A stretch of DNA of 64,000 nucleotides. It comes from Ailanthus altissimus. Taxonomy: Eukaryota > Streptophyta > Magnoliopsida > Sapindales > Simaroubaceae. The notes under the pieces are model-generated. The model searched no databases. It saw only the letters and a list, made by a program, of their open reading frames with translations, and had not been told where the DNA came from. Below, one piece after another: positions 12,945 to 24,476 of this stretch. The stretch is taken from contig OX327699.1 in assembly GCA_946807835.1 (NCBI GenBank), positions 6,441,001 to 6,505,000 on the forward strand. The letters are read 5' to 3'. The position numbers and the translations under genes were made by a program. Numbering within the stretch: position 1 is the first letter of the stretch; the number at the start of each line of letters is the position of its first letter.

Positions 12945-14989
12945 TTCCTATTCAAGTTAGTGCATAGATATTATAATGTACAACTTGTTAATCACATTAT
13001 GGAACATCTTTTTCGAGACTTCTTTTATAAGGATATCAGCTAGTTAATCTTAAACTTAGCAAATAGAAGTTGTATGATCTTCTGATCAAGTTTTTCTTTG
13101 ATGAAGCAACCATCAACTTTCACATATTTAGTACGATCATGTTAAACTAGGTTGTGTGTAAATTCAATGGCTGCCATCACAATGTAGACTTATTGGTTCC
13201 TTATATTCAATCCTCAAATCTTATAATATCCTTTGAACCCATAATAATTTGCATACGTCATGAGCCATACTTTGAAATTTACCTTCCGTACTTGATTTAA
13301 CTATAATGTTTTGCTTCTTGTTTCTTCAAGTAACTAATTTTTTTTCACAAAAATAAAGTAACTAGATATAAACATCTTATCGATTTTATCTCTTACCTAA
13401 TTTGAATCCATATACCCTTCAATTTCTTCATTTATTACTATAGTCCATTTTGGATCAGCCAAAGCATCTTACACTAATAGGAATAGATATAGTGGATAAT
13501 TGATTAACAATAAGTGCATATCATTTTGATAGCCTATGAAGGGAGACATGGTTATTGATTAGATATTTTATTTTAGTTTTAAGGTAAGGCTTATATATTT
13601 TTTTTGAACTCCATTATTAGTCTTTTGTGGATATTTATTGGCTACATTTTCTACAAGATCAATCATTTCATTAAGTTTGTTAATTATAAGATTCAAGGTT
13701 ACTTGTAGAGAAACATCCTTGGTTGGTTCTTCGGTTGATGGTATAAGTACGAATAAATCAGGCAATGTATTGAGAAGTCTTGAACAAAGGTCACTCGATC
13801 TTTATTCTTACTATTCATTTGATTTCACTTGACTAAGTTTCAACCCTTTTTTTTCATTAACTCCAAGTAATATAGTTTGTCCCAGCTAACACCATAACCA
13901 AGAATCTTCCTTGTTAGAATGTCTTGAAAAACACAAAAAAAGGCCCAAACGTTATAGTACGGGTAAGAATAGAGGAGATATGGCTAACAAAAAGGCTATT
14001 ATATTCAAGAGGAAACCACAAGTACAATATCTAAAGTGAGAGTATCCAATAAGATGATAGACCCTCTCCAATAATAAAAAAAAGGTACTACCATTGGCAG
14101 TGAAAATAATTATAAGAAGGGAGAAAAGATTTCAACTAACCATGGTTCCTAGTCATAGGATCGAATGCATCTGTATCAATAATCTATATACTATTATTAG
14201 ATGTAATAGAAAATATAAAGGCTTTTATTGAGTGTACAATATTGGTTATGGGTTATACTTGCTCCTCATTCGTAGATGCTATCATAGCTTTTCCTGCAAT
14301 ATTCTTTAGAGGTTTCTTTATAAAATCTCAACATTCAGGATTACCTTTGTCAAGTTTGGTTAGCTATCGTGATTGAGCTTTTCAAGATTAGTTAAGAGCC
14401 TTCTATAGTTTGTCTCTGTTAATACTCCATTTAGATATATGCATATACACTCTCAAGATCAAACTTTGGATCTTTTCACAAGATTTCTCTACTAACTTGT
14501 TCAAACTTAAAATCAAGTTCACATAGAAAAATATAAACTCAAAGTCATTCTATAGTTAAATGCAATAGAATAACTACTTCAACCGTTTCCTTCTGAGATA
14601 TAGTTCTGTGACTAATCTTTTAACAAGTAGCAATAAGTTCATTATAATATGTTGATAGTGAGAGGGCATTTTGCTTGGTAGAGAACAATCTCTAATTCAA
14701 TTAAAAAATATATATTTCATCAAATCTATCATAAAATGTTATAACCACTGCCTCTTATATCTCTTTCGCTCTGGGAGACAAAAAACCATTGCATCAATAA
14801 TGGACTCATTGAGTCAATAAGTCAACTTTTGACTCGATGATTTTTAGTAATTCAAACCTTCAATTTCATATCTTCGAGTTCAGATGTCACCATCTTTTAG
14901 GTAAGGTACACAACTTTCTTATGAGCACTAATCCGCATCTCCATAAGTTAAGACCATAATTAGTAATTAGTCTCATCTAGTGTAACACT
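12945..14989 (-). pseudogene. Ty1/copia gag-pol relic
   Basis: On the minus strand, 12945-13140 translates to an RNase H tail resembling copia elements, with LADILIKE followed by a KMFHN..NKL segment and, upstream, KYVIVDGCFIKEKL. Further upstream in element sense (14130-14180) is IDTDAFDPMTRNHG, which matches the aspartic protease motif of copia elements (usual form D-T-G-A-S) with the central residues changed. Gag-like sequence is expected at 14200-14980 but is not clear. Many stops and deletions remove function. The LTR pair supports one element in minus orientation. Confidence 0.6.
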
Positions 14990-16093
14990 TGTTAGAAACG
15001 TTGTATTATCTTGGTGAACTATGATTTTCGGCAGCAAAGTTATGTAGGAATGGTGGTTTCACCTATAGTAATCACCATGAAACTAACAATAAGAGTTTGA
15101 AATATGTTATTGAAAATACAAAGTACGAAGAAGATTCAAACATGCTCTTATACTATGTCAAAAATATGAATCTTTCATTACAGTTAAAAATATGTACAAG
15201 AGATGACCTTTATATAAGTTTAAGGCTCGCTTAGTTAAGCTTTTTAAATAGAGTTTCTAAAAGTAGAGTTTTAAAAAAAAAATATTGATCGTTTAATTGT
15301 CAATTAAAAAAGCTCTTTTAAAGTACTAGATCGTTTGGTTATACAATGTTGAAAGTGCTTATTTATTATTAAATTACCAAAAAGAATATTTAATAAAACT
15401 TATATTCAAATTCTAAACAATTCAATATGTTTTTGTATATAAGTTTAAATTTATCATGTATTTCTCAAAATCTATTTCTCAAAACACAAGAATCAAGTAA
15501 AATTAATACATTGTAATCAATGAATCAATATAATTATTGCATTTGGTACAAAAATTAAAAATAAAATAATACTTCTTTTTATTTAAAAAATAAAATAATC
15601 AACAAAAGATTTTGGTAGATTTTTATAAAAATATAATGATTGTAGAGATATAAAAAATTGGAGATATAATGACTTTTAAGAAAATATTAAAAATATGTTA
15701 ATTGAAAGATACAATATAAAAAAAATTATTATTAAAGTATATGTGACATTACATATATATTAAAAAAAACTAAAAAAGTTCTACTCCCAAAAGTTAAAAT
15801 TTAAGTTTTTACAAATAGAGGTAAAATATTTTTTTAAATCTCTAAAAATTTTTCTTTAATTGTAACCAAACATAATAAAAAAATTTGAAAAGAGGTTTTA
15901 ACATTAAAAATACTTTTTTAACCAGTTGAAAAATCCAACTAGTACTATTATTTAAAAACAAATCTATTTTACACGAGAAATATGTCTTATATATCCTATA
16001 CAAGTTATATATCTTATATAAGTAGTATGTTTTATATAAAAAAGTACAATCTAATAAAATAATATTTCTTAAATAAATAATCTCATTCTAACA
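14990..16093 (-). mobile_element. 5' LTR of the copia relic, carrying a nested insertion
   Basis: It begins TGTTAGAAACG and ends ATTCTAACA. It aligns with the remnant at 12660-12944 except for an extra block of about 725 bp at 15222-15948. No recognisable primer site was found next to 14990. Confidence 0.55.
15222..15948. mobile_element. MITE-like AT-rich insertion within the copia LTR
   Basis: The partner LTR lacks this block. The flanks TATATAAGTTTA on the left and AGTACTATTATTTAAAAAC on the right are contiguous there in diverged form. The ends carry a GCTCGCTTAGTTAAGC-like motif and a loosely inverted counterpart near 15920. No reading frame is present. The superfamily is uncertain. Confidence 0.45.
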
Positions 16094-17330
16094 ATAATAA
16101 ATAAGTTTAATTCATTAATAATATGAAATCTATTTACTCCACACTTGATTAAGTTTCAACCATTACTTAATTCTATTTTCTTCCATAACTATCAGCCATT
16201 AAGAAGGAATTTAATGCACTCTGGAAGGATAATGCCACTCATGACAAAATGCGAATTAATTTAATATTATATCACTATATAAATATTTTTTCATCTTTAA
16301 TTGTTTTATAGGTCTTCTTTTTATGATAGATAAATGAAATTAATTCAATTTAATGCCTTAAAAGCCAAATTCGGCCAAATCAAAAGCAAAAGGTGGTAAC
16401 TTCTTTTTATTTCATTTGTTTTAAGCCTTCTACCATTTGCAGGCCTTAGAGCAAATTGTTGAATAAACAATTTGACACACATCTTTCTATAATTTGGCTA
16501 GCAAAAGTAAACAAGCATGACAATGCAAGTTTAATACATTGTCATACTTGTAGAATATTTGACTCTAATTTATTTTTTATTGGTCGAATTGATTGGCAAC
16601 CAAGGTTATAAATAGCCAATTATATTTTCATTATGTATATAGAAGTGTTAATAGCAAAATAAATTATAAAAGTTTGAGAGAAATTTGGAAAGTAAGTGTT
16701 GCTTCAGGTAAAATATTTTGGCAAAAAAAAAAGGCTACCATTGTAACTCAAGGGTCCCACTTAATTCTAAACTAGAATTGCATAAAGTACGTTTCGATGG
16801 TGAGTTTTGTATTATTTCATTAGTATAATAAGATGTCTATTAATATTTCACTGCAATTATTTATTCATGTGATATGTAAATTAAAAATTAAAAATTAAAA
16901 TGTACATATTCTCCTCACGCATAATGTACTTTCAAATTGGTATTAGGACACATGTTTATGTGTTGTTTCTACTTAATTAGAGTATCCGTAGCGTAATTAA
17001 TATGTCTTGGTACATAAAATTAGATGATTTTGATTTTGAATAATGCTATCATCATTATAATTTGTTTTAATGTTTGTAGAAAAGTTATATGGACAAAAGA
17101 TTTGGAGAATTAAAAAGACTTACATTCCTTAAGTTATTATTATTAAATAACGATAAATATTGACAAATTCTCTATATAAATTATGTTATACACTCTAATG
17201 TGGTATATAAATATTTACCCACATGATATACTTTTATTTATTTTTATAGTTTATATAACAATATTTACATGTTATATTAGTTGGTATAATAAAATTTGTA
17301 TAAAACATTTATGTATAATTATATGAAAAT
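16094..17330. other. AT-rich intergenic sequence, no gene seen
   Basis: A TATAAATAGCC motif near 16607 follows sequence that might be an old LTR U3, but no partner or coding region was recognised. Confidence 0.45.
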
Positions 17331-17700
17331 TGTTCCCCTTGAATTTTAGGAATAAGGCCTAAAGTCTTTGACACATAAAGTAAAACAATCTTAGACCCAA
17401 TGAGTCTAAAGAGGACCTCGAACACATAAGAATCAAAAGAAAAAGCGTTGGCTCACAAATATTCTCGAACCAAGGTATCTTCTTTGAATTGGTCAGAACA
17501 ATGGTTGAAATTTGACTATCCTATTCAGTCATACTCCTAACAAAAAAAAAAGGGGGAGAGGGGGAGGGTGTTTCACACCCTTTAAGATTGTTAGAGTAAT
17601 GGTTGACAAATCAATAGTTAAAACTCGACTATATATTTGGTTAGACTCACTAGTACAAGGCCAAACAGAACAATGGTCGTACACCGACTATCTTTGACAG
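17331..17700 (+). mobile_element. 5' LTR piece of the outer Tat gypsy element
   Basis: It starts TGTTCCCCTTGAATTTTAGGA and follows the LTR at 43794 block by block (AAGTCTTTGACACATAA, GAGTCTAAAGAGGACCT, CTCAAAAGAAAAAG-like, then alternating GACTA motifs) until about 17695. Homology then stops. With gag at 29.3 kb, pol at 39.6-41.6 kb and the matching LTR at 43.8 kb, it is best read as the left end of a heavily interrupted plus-strand element. Confidence 0.55.
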
Positions 17701-17779
17701 GACTCGACCCGAGACCCTCTACTATAGATCCTAGCGGCCCTACCGGGCACCCCAATGGAAGTTTCTCTGAACCTAACTG

Positions 17780-18906
17780 GGTATGTTGAGAAATTTCGCG
17801 AGGCGAACCCCTTTTTTTTATTTCTTATTACTACTAAGAAGGTTTAGTAACATACACGAAAATGACATCTTAATTTTAAAAACAAACGGACAGAGTTTCT
17901 CCTATTTTTCAGAAAATCCATATAAAACCTGCAAAGAAATTTCACTTCTATTTCCAATACATCTCAATTCTACCAATTCGGACCTCCGGTCCTTTCCAAA
18001 TCAAATCCAACACAACTCAATTATTCATTTGAATCACAAATAAGCGTAATCATAGAAGTAAAAAGAACGATCATCATAAAATTGAAATCTCTTCTTCTCG
18101 GTTCAAAACATATATCCAAATATACATGCCTACAACTATTATGCATAAAGTAAAGGGTGCTATTTAGCACATTTACATGTACAAAAATAATCTTCGGATT
18201 CAGCCTACTACTCGGTAATAGGAGAATCAGCAGCTTGCGTACCGAGACCTGCACCTGAAAAAGGGGTTCAGAAAATATAAAACACAAAACAGGTGAGCTA
18301 AAGGAGCTTAGTGAGTGTAAATAAAATTTCAATAAAATAACGTCATGTATAGATAGCAAATTCTAAAGTTCACGTAGAAATCATACTTCTAAAACTGACG
18401 TAAAACAGTAAAACGGTTTCTAACATCATATGCTATTGAAATCTTGTCGATCGGGTTTTATCTGTATCTTTGGAAAACTATAATCAGAATCTATACAACA
18501 TAATAACTGTTGTGTGCATATAAATGCATAAATGCATAAATGCTATCGGTAAATAAAAAACTAGTAAAATCCTCGCTCGGCCATTTTCTTTCTAAACTGT
18601 ACCAATGGTAACCCTAAAGCTCTATACCCACGCAGCAACTCAACTAGCACCGCATACGTGAGTAGGTCACGGGGCACCTAAACTAGCAGCACCCACAGTG
18701 ACATCTCAAGACATCTCACTGGCTATGCAGCGAAATCCTACATCACATGCATATAGTGAGACAATACCCCGTACACATAGAGCGACTCACATGACTCAAC
18801 TTCTCGACTTTCTGGAGTTAGTGACACACCCCCAAGACCTTCCTATGTGCATAGGATATACCGGCCGGGTCTAATACAATCATCATCACTATAATCTGAG
18901 GGTACC
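17780..18906 (-). mobile_element. older gypsy-type LTR, left part, split by the LOG element
   Basis: Content such as CGGACAGAGTTTCTCC near 17888 and GAGCTAAAGGAGCTTAGTGAGTG near 18295 is of a kind seen in plant gypsy LTRs. The right half continues at 28405 after the young insertion. The GTACC at 18902-18906 is the duplicated target. The outer limits are guesses and no partner LTR was found, so it may be a solo LTR. Confidence 0.4.
18902..18906. other. target-site duplication, left copy (GTACC)
   Basis: GTACC lies immediately outside the LTR terminus at 18907 and recurs immediately outside the other terminus at 28400-28404. Five base pairs is the usual duplication size for plant LTR retrotransposons. 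Confidence 0.9.
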
Positions 18907-21730
18907 TGTCACGCCCCAGACCCAAAAGATCCGACACACGACATCACTTACATTCATTCACTGCATGTGCACTCATAAATAATATTACACAAAATTTTCA
19001 ACTTTCATTCAACACAGAAATCCTTAGCAAGTTGCTAGTAAGTTCAACACTAAAATCAACCATAACCTAACATATAAATATAAACTTCTCTTGACAATAT
19101 TTAAACATTCATTTCAATTTCTTTCAGAATTATAGCAATTGAATTATGACTGGGACAATTATTAAACCGGAGATACGCAGAGTTTTCTCAGAGATTAACA
19201 CTCTACTACGTCACCAGTAGCAACTTTGTTACCGGGAGCCCAGAATATATCCATTGCAAATTCTTACTTAAAATCATCCAATAACCACACACAATGAAAT
19301 AATACATAAGTATTTATTCAATAGGGACAAACCAAATATCCTATCCCACGTGTCCCCAAATGAAACACACAACAACCTAGCAACTTAGGGAACCCAAGGA
19401 ACAGCAGAAGCCTTGCCAAATCCGCTAAGCACACATGTACCTTATTTACCTGAAATCACCATAAACTATAATGAGTATAAAACTCAGTAAGCATACTAAT
19501 TTTTCATATATCAAATACAAATACATATATGTACACAATGCATATGTATGATATGCTGTGATCAATCAAAATCATAATCTTATCAAATCACATATCATGT
19601 AAGCGCTTACACATTCTTTCAAAACACATAATAGGAATACCATTACTCGACTACTACTTAGTAGGACTTACATATCACATATCACATAATGAGCCAAATG
19701 TCACTCGTAGGTGATATACCGTATGAGAGGAATAGTACAAGTGAGGTCTTTAAATCACACATATATAACGCTTATGCCCGAAGGTAAAAGCCAAACCCTC
19801 ACCCTGATCATCGGTGAGTCCTCTCACATGTACCAATACGCCACCACACGAATGTGATGACTCACACTTCCTTTAGGTACCAATAGGATCCTCCCTACAT
19901 ACGGAACACATAACATATACCAATCTCGAAAGAAAGGCCACACATAAAGGCTCCACAAATCACATAAAATGCCTACTAAGTTAACAGTGAGTTCAAGTAC
20001 CCTCAAATCACAAAATATTTCTCATGGACATATTACACTTCAAAAGCTTTCTTTGTTAAACGCATCTTATTTTGGAAAGCTCACTTTCAAAAACACATGT
20101 ATGTCCATGCTCAATGTCAATGCTCACATTCATAAACACATATTCACATTTCATATCAAAATATACTTTGACATATCATAAACATATTCTTAACCCCATT
20201 TACAAAATCATACAAAACAATTATTATGTTTATTGTGATTCCAGTAGTAAGTCTAGTATACTTACCTCTTAACACTTTCAGCCACAAAGCTTAAATCTCC
20301 TTAACCTATCAATGGAGATTAGTCCTTTCATAAGCCTCACAATTCACACAAAATACTTTAAATAGCTTACAAAATTATACACAATGCATTTATCACATTA
20401 AATTGGTCTAAATATTTGGTTTCTCAAAATCTGTCATTCTGACCACTTACACTTAACAAAAATTTCTAATACATCAAATGATGTCCAATTACTCCAAAAT
20501 CAGAATATACCATTCTTGACTCATATATACTTCTTATATATGAATATTATATCAAAATTCCTACACAATCCATTCCATACACACCATCGAATCCAAACTA
20601 CAAACCTGACAGGATCAAGATACTTACTGAACAGTATTCAATATCCCAATTTTATAAAATCATATACTAACTCAAAAATTATAAAACTACCACATAATTA
20701 CTCTTGACACATATCTCAGTCCATGATAAATATTTGGCTTCCAAATAACTGCCAAAAGTATTTTAAAACTATTTTATTTCATAACTTTAAAAATCTATTA
20801 ATCAAATACTACAATGAGCTGATACACTTTAGAAATTCATAACACTTCAACCACAATGATCCAAATTCTCAATTCTGAGTATATCATATTAGACATATAA
20901 AATTATCATATTCCACAAATTCATAATTTTTAAAGATCATTCAGCAGGTCAAAAATTATTTTCCACTGTATCATACTGTTTACACAGGAAATTTCCAGAA
21001 TTCCAGGGTCATTTTGGTAAATTCACTACAAATTCAATTTCCGAGATTTTCAGTCGATTCAAAGTCTCAGATGATCCTAAACATGTCTAATTTTATATAC
21101 TCAAAATTCAAAACCAGAATCGAATCACAACAATTTATAAAATTCCTAGATCAAGAGGTTATCCAGCAGAAATTCCATAATTCATCATGATTTATCAAAC
21201 TATCTTATAGATCATCATCAATTCTCACAACATCAAACGAAATACACATCAAATCCTTAATTATACATATTTTCAGAAATCAAAACTTAAAGAAATTAAC
21301 TTAATTAACACCAATAAATTGATAATTAGTTGTGATATACCTCTAAAGATCCAAAATTCTCATTTTCTTCTTCTTTTTCTTCTTCTTCTCTTCTCTTTCT
21401 CTCTCCTTTATTTCTCTCTTCTCTCTCTAAAAATGGGTAGCTCGACCAAAATGAGAGAATTAGGGTTTTTAAAAGTGTATTTTTATACTAAGTGGTTAAT
21501 TTTTGGTATTTACGAATTCACCCCCAAAACTTTCAAAGTATAACAATTTGGTCCCTAAAATAATTCCCAAGTCTTGCAAATAAACCCAATACTAATAGTA
21601 TATCCTTAACCTATAAAAACACTACTAATAACAATATATAAATCAAGGATCACCCACATACAAATAAAATACGTATATTTATATATATAAATATACATAT
21701 TCTTACCGGTTATGGATACTGGTTACTACA
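18907..21730 (-). repeat. LTR (3' LTR in element sense)
   Basis: It starts TGTCACGCCCCAGACC and ends GGATACTGGTTACTACA on the plus strand. It is repeated at 25576-28399 with a constant offset of 6669 bases and no difference in the lines compared. A long CT-rich tract lies near 21357-21430. No protein-coding potential is supported within it. Confidence 0.93.
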
Positions 21731-21744
21731 ATTCTCCCCTCCTT
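21731..21744 (-). other. polypurine tract
   Basis: The minus strand reads AAGGAGGGGAGAAT immediately before the LTR start TGTAGTAACC. This is the expected plus-strand priming site, next to the 3' LTR of a minus-strand element. Confidence 0.85.
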
Positions 21745-21840
21745 ATAAGAATTTCGTCCTCGAAATTCATAACTTAAGCACATAGATGAGGATACTTAGA
21801 TCTCATTTCTTCTTCTCATTCTCAATTTTCCTTTTCAACT
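21745..21840 (-). pseudogene. chromovirus integrase C-terminal relic
   Basis: On the minus strand, 21783-21812 reads EMRSKYPHL with a frameshift before it. Closer to the LTR come NFEDEIL and the purine-rich tract. In Tekay/Del-type chromoviruses the integrase chromodomain ends with an EDEMRxKYPHLF-like block, followed just before the 3' LTR by a short (F)xDEI/FRGR-like tail. Nothing else of pol remains. This is the main evidence for the parent lineage. Confidence 0.6.
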
Positions 21841-22557
21841 GTATAGTTTATTCATAAAACATTTACAAAGCAATCTTCCTTATATATAGGATTTGCTCAT
21901 TGTTGTCCAAAATCCTAATAAATACTCATTCATATGTTAGATTATCTCTAAGTTGGCTCATAGCTAAGTATACGAGAGGAGTACGAAACATATATCCATA
22001 AAATAAACATATGACACACATTATGGACTTATAAAATTATACACACATATTTTTATTCTTTTTTTTTTTCCATTCGTTCAATATTTAATGAGTATCTATA
22101 CACTTCACCTTTCATTCATTAAAGAATAACATAGATGTAGAATACTCATACTAATCTCTTACATAAAATTCTTAACTCCTTTAAAAATTTTAATCCCTTC
22201 AACATATACTCATACGTCATAATATCATTCACTACCTTGATATCATTCAAAAAAAAATGTAGTATTTCTACGCAACTAAGTTGTCATTCAAATCAGAATA
22301 TTGAAAGCATTATCTTAAACGATCAAAAATCAACTTCAATAAAAAGACCTTTAGTTCAACTGATTCTTAAACTATAGATCTTAACATTATATCTCTTACT
22401 TTAACTCTTAAAAAAAAAAATAGTCCACCTTATTGGACATCATTTTCTCATTGAGATTGACATGTCTGCTTTTTCTAATATGCTCGATTTCAAATAGAAA
22501 AGATTCTACTAGCACAATTACTGCGATGGCAAATATGATTCTTTTAACTATTCCTTT
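21841..22557. other. element interior without a gene
   Basis: AT-rich sequence between the integrase relic and the promoter of the 397-codon gene. No gag-pol coding remains were recognised on either strand. Confidence 0.55.
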
Positions 22558-22573
22558 AACGTCATCCACGTAA
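22558..22573 (+). promoter_or_regulatory. possible TGACG/ACGT (as-1/G-box-like) element
   Basis: AACGTCATCCACGTAA combines CGTCA (TGACG on the other strand) and CCACGT about 45 bp upstream of the TATA box of the 397-codon gene. This is a plausible bZIP/TGA site by motif and spacing. Function is inferred. Confidence 0.35.
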
Positions 22574-22616
22574 AAGGAAAGGACAAAACAATTATTGATT
22601 TTCTTTCATAAAACTC

Positions 22617-22624
22617 TATAAATA
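22617..22624 (+). promoter_or_regulatory. TATA box of the 397-codon gene
   Basis: TATAAATA lies 70 bases upstream of the ATG at 22687, which predicts transcription starting near 22650 with a short leader. The LOG gene has the same octamer at almost the same distance. Confidence 0.65.
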
Positions 22625-22686
22625 GCCTAAACCTCATAATCACTTTTCTAGCAATAAATAAAACCAACCTTCTTACTATCTTCATA

Positions 22687-23880
22687 ATGAATCCCATTAT
22701 CATAACTCCTCCTGTTCCTTTTTCTCCACCACAATTTCCAGACCTAATCAAAACCAGAACACTCCATTCCCGTGCCAAAGAATTCATCAGACACTACGCC
22801 ATCTTAGCAGTCCAAGAACACGGCCTCACAGTTCTTGGTGGCCCTTTGTTCAACTTAGAATACCCTTTCTTTCACCTGCACTCTTTTTTCCCATTTTCCC
22901 AATGGTCCAAACCTGTCCTTTACTTGTTATGGTACCTGTTGGATCTGTATACAATCGCCATGGAATTCCCATTACTTAGAACCCTCCAAAAATTAGAAAA
23001 ATGTGATGAAGATCATCCAGCCCTGATTTTTCTCCAATGGTTTTACCCAAAGACATGGTGGATAACTAAATTTCAATACATGATTGCAAACAACACAAAT
23101 GCTGCAGTCCCCAGACAACATCTTTGGTCAGTCTTACTTCTCCAACGGAAGGGTATGATTATTTCAGATCACGAGATTCATTATTACCCCAATGTTAAGG
23201 ATTACTTCACATTTACCCTTTCACTAAAGGGATCAATTAAGCTCTGGCCTGAAGAAGTAATTCAGCAAAAGAGAGAACTTGAAAGAATTCTTGCTCAGGA
23301 AAATCAAATAATTCCTCCGTCTGTTTGGATCTCCCCAGAAGATGCTGCACCTTGGGAACAAGTTGAAGCTGACTTTACAGAAGACCTGAATTTTGCCAAT
23401 ATACTCAAATTCCAACAAAGACAAAAATATCATCTTTCACATCTCAGAAATACAGATTACTCTACTCATCATCACCATATCCCAAACATGACTTATTATG
23501 CCAGATACAGACAAGCAATGGATAACCTTCACCAATGGCCTCAGCTAACTGTCCCGACAGAACCTACCCAATCTCAGCCAGTTGTCCCGACAGAACCTAC
23601 TCAATCTCAGCCAGTTGTCCCGACAGAACTTGACCAACACCAACCCAATCTTGACTTATCCCTCTTTCAAGACTCCCAACCTTATCCAACCGACACCCAA
23701 ATCCAAGAGGAAGCCAGCACATCCCTCATCCAGACCAGCTCACCTGGAGAAGATCAAGATATGGTAGACCCACATTCCACTCCGCCAGAGCCCTCATTCA
23801 ATGTATGGGAACAACAACTCCATAAGTTCCTCTCTCACGGATACAACACAGATGAAAGCGACCAAGGAGACTCATTTTGA
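22687..23880 (+). CDS. unrecognised 397-aa protein carried antisense in the retrotransposon
   Basis: Uninterrupted ATG-to-TGA frame of 397 codons with a TATA box 70 bp upstream and AATAAA at 24052-24057. I do not recognise the family. Residues 1-20 are proline-rich. Residues 25-180 look like a folded, aromatic-rich domain (segments around LFNLEYPFFHLHSFFPF, LYLLWYLLDLY and LQWFYPKTWW). Residues 185-205 are charged and probably helical, and 260-264 contain HHHH. Residues 289-320 are 11-residue repeats, VPTEPTQSQPV twice then a diverged third, encoded by 33-bp DNA repeats. The tail to 397 is acidic and low in structure (NTDESDQGDSF). No gag, RT, integrase or transposase motif and no signal peptide was seen. 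It could be an extra ORF like the antisense ORFs of Tat elements, or captured host sequence. Coding is likely from its length and intactness. Confidence 0.75.
   Translation: MNPIIITPPVPFSPPQFPDLIKTRTLHSRAKEFIRHYAILAVQEHGLTVLGGPLFNLEYPFFHLHSFFPFSQWSKPVLYLLWYLLDLYTIAMEFPLLRTLQKLEKCDEDHPALIFLQWFYPKTWWITKFQYMIANNTNAAVPRQHLWSVLLLQRKGMIISDHEIHYYPNVKDYFTFTLSLKGSIKLWPEEVIQQKRELERILAQENQIIPPSVWISPEDAAPWEQVEADFTEDLNFANILKFQQRQKYHLSHLRNTDYSTHHHHIPNMTYYARYRQAMDNLHQWPQLTVPTEPTQSQPVVPTEPTQSQPVVPTELDQHQPNLDLSLFQDSQPYPTDTQIQEEASTSLIQTSSPGEDQDMVDPHSTPPEPSFNVWEQQLHKFLSHGYNTDESDQGDSF
23551..23649 (+). repeat. 33-bp in-frame tandem repeat
   Basis: Units start at 23551, 23584 and 23617, each beginning GTCCCGACAGAAC. 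The first two differ by one base. The third diverges after about 15 bases. The unit encodes VPTEPTQSQPV. Confidence 0.85.
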
Positions 23881-24051
23881 CCTACATTGCTGTTTCTATT
23901 TTCACAGAAACTAGATCCGTGTTGCTCTATCACATCAAAGAGAGACTGATTACTGCTTTATCTTTATGTCAAGTGTGCTTTATCTTTCTTCATATCTGCT
24001 TTTAATCTATCGGCCAAAAATTAATGTTAAGACCACAAAATCTTTGCAATT

Positions 24052-24057
24052 AATAAA
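24052..24057 (+). terminator. poly(A) signal of the 397-codon gene
   Basis: AATAAA about 170 bases after the stop codon at 23880, inside the gap before the LOG promoter. A plausible signal by sequence and position only. Confidence 0.45.
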
Positions 24058-24408
24058 GTTAATTTGGCCTCATGTCCAAAGTCCAATTGTTAGCTCAAAA
24101 AGTCTTCAAGTCATTGATGTATTGTCGACCATTAGTGCCAAAATGGCTAAGTCCCTAAATCCATGAAATAGGCTTTTATTGACTTTTCTTAATTATCTTA
24201 CCTAACTTATCACACTTCCGACACAATTCTTATCACACTTACATATCAACATATATTTATTCAAGATTTTGCGACCTATTGTCCCTTATAAAATGATAAA
24301 GTAAAACTCATTCTCTTTTTTTTTTGTTTTACCTCACAAGAATCAAGAAAAATATATACTTGAACATACTTACACATATGCTCCACAGCTATTATCAATT
24401 TGTTTCTC

Positions 24409-24416
24409 TATAAATA
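24409..24416 (+). promoter_or_regulatory. TATA box of the LOG gene
   Basis: TATAAATA lies 68 bases before the ATG at 24477, predicting a start near 24440. Upstream, CTTATCACACTT occurs twice (about 24207 and 24230), a possible regulatory repeat. Confidence 0.65.
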
Positions 24417-24476
24417 CATTATTATTGCATCCTTATACAAACTCAAAAATATTCAAAGATTAGGGTGAGCATAACA

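Noticed and set aside
13568..13832. Overlapping 64-65-codon frames on both strands
   Set aside because: They lie inside a copia relic and match no expected domain.
17512..18359. Frames of 61, 86 and 112 codons
   Set aside because: Located in LTR sequence of old gypsy-type repeats; composition and overlap suggest chance.
19824..20707. Short frames of 60-70 codons within the LTR, repeated at 26493-27376
   Set aside because: They overlap each other on both strands, have AT-rich random composition, and recur only because the LTR is duplicated.
24465..24476. GTG start 12 bases upstream of the LOG ATG
   Set aside because: Plant nuclear genes do not normally start at GTG, and the ATG at 24477 has strong context (AACAATGG), so the 217-residue form was taken.
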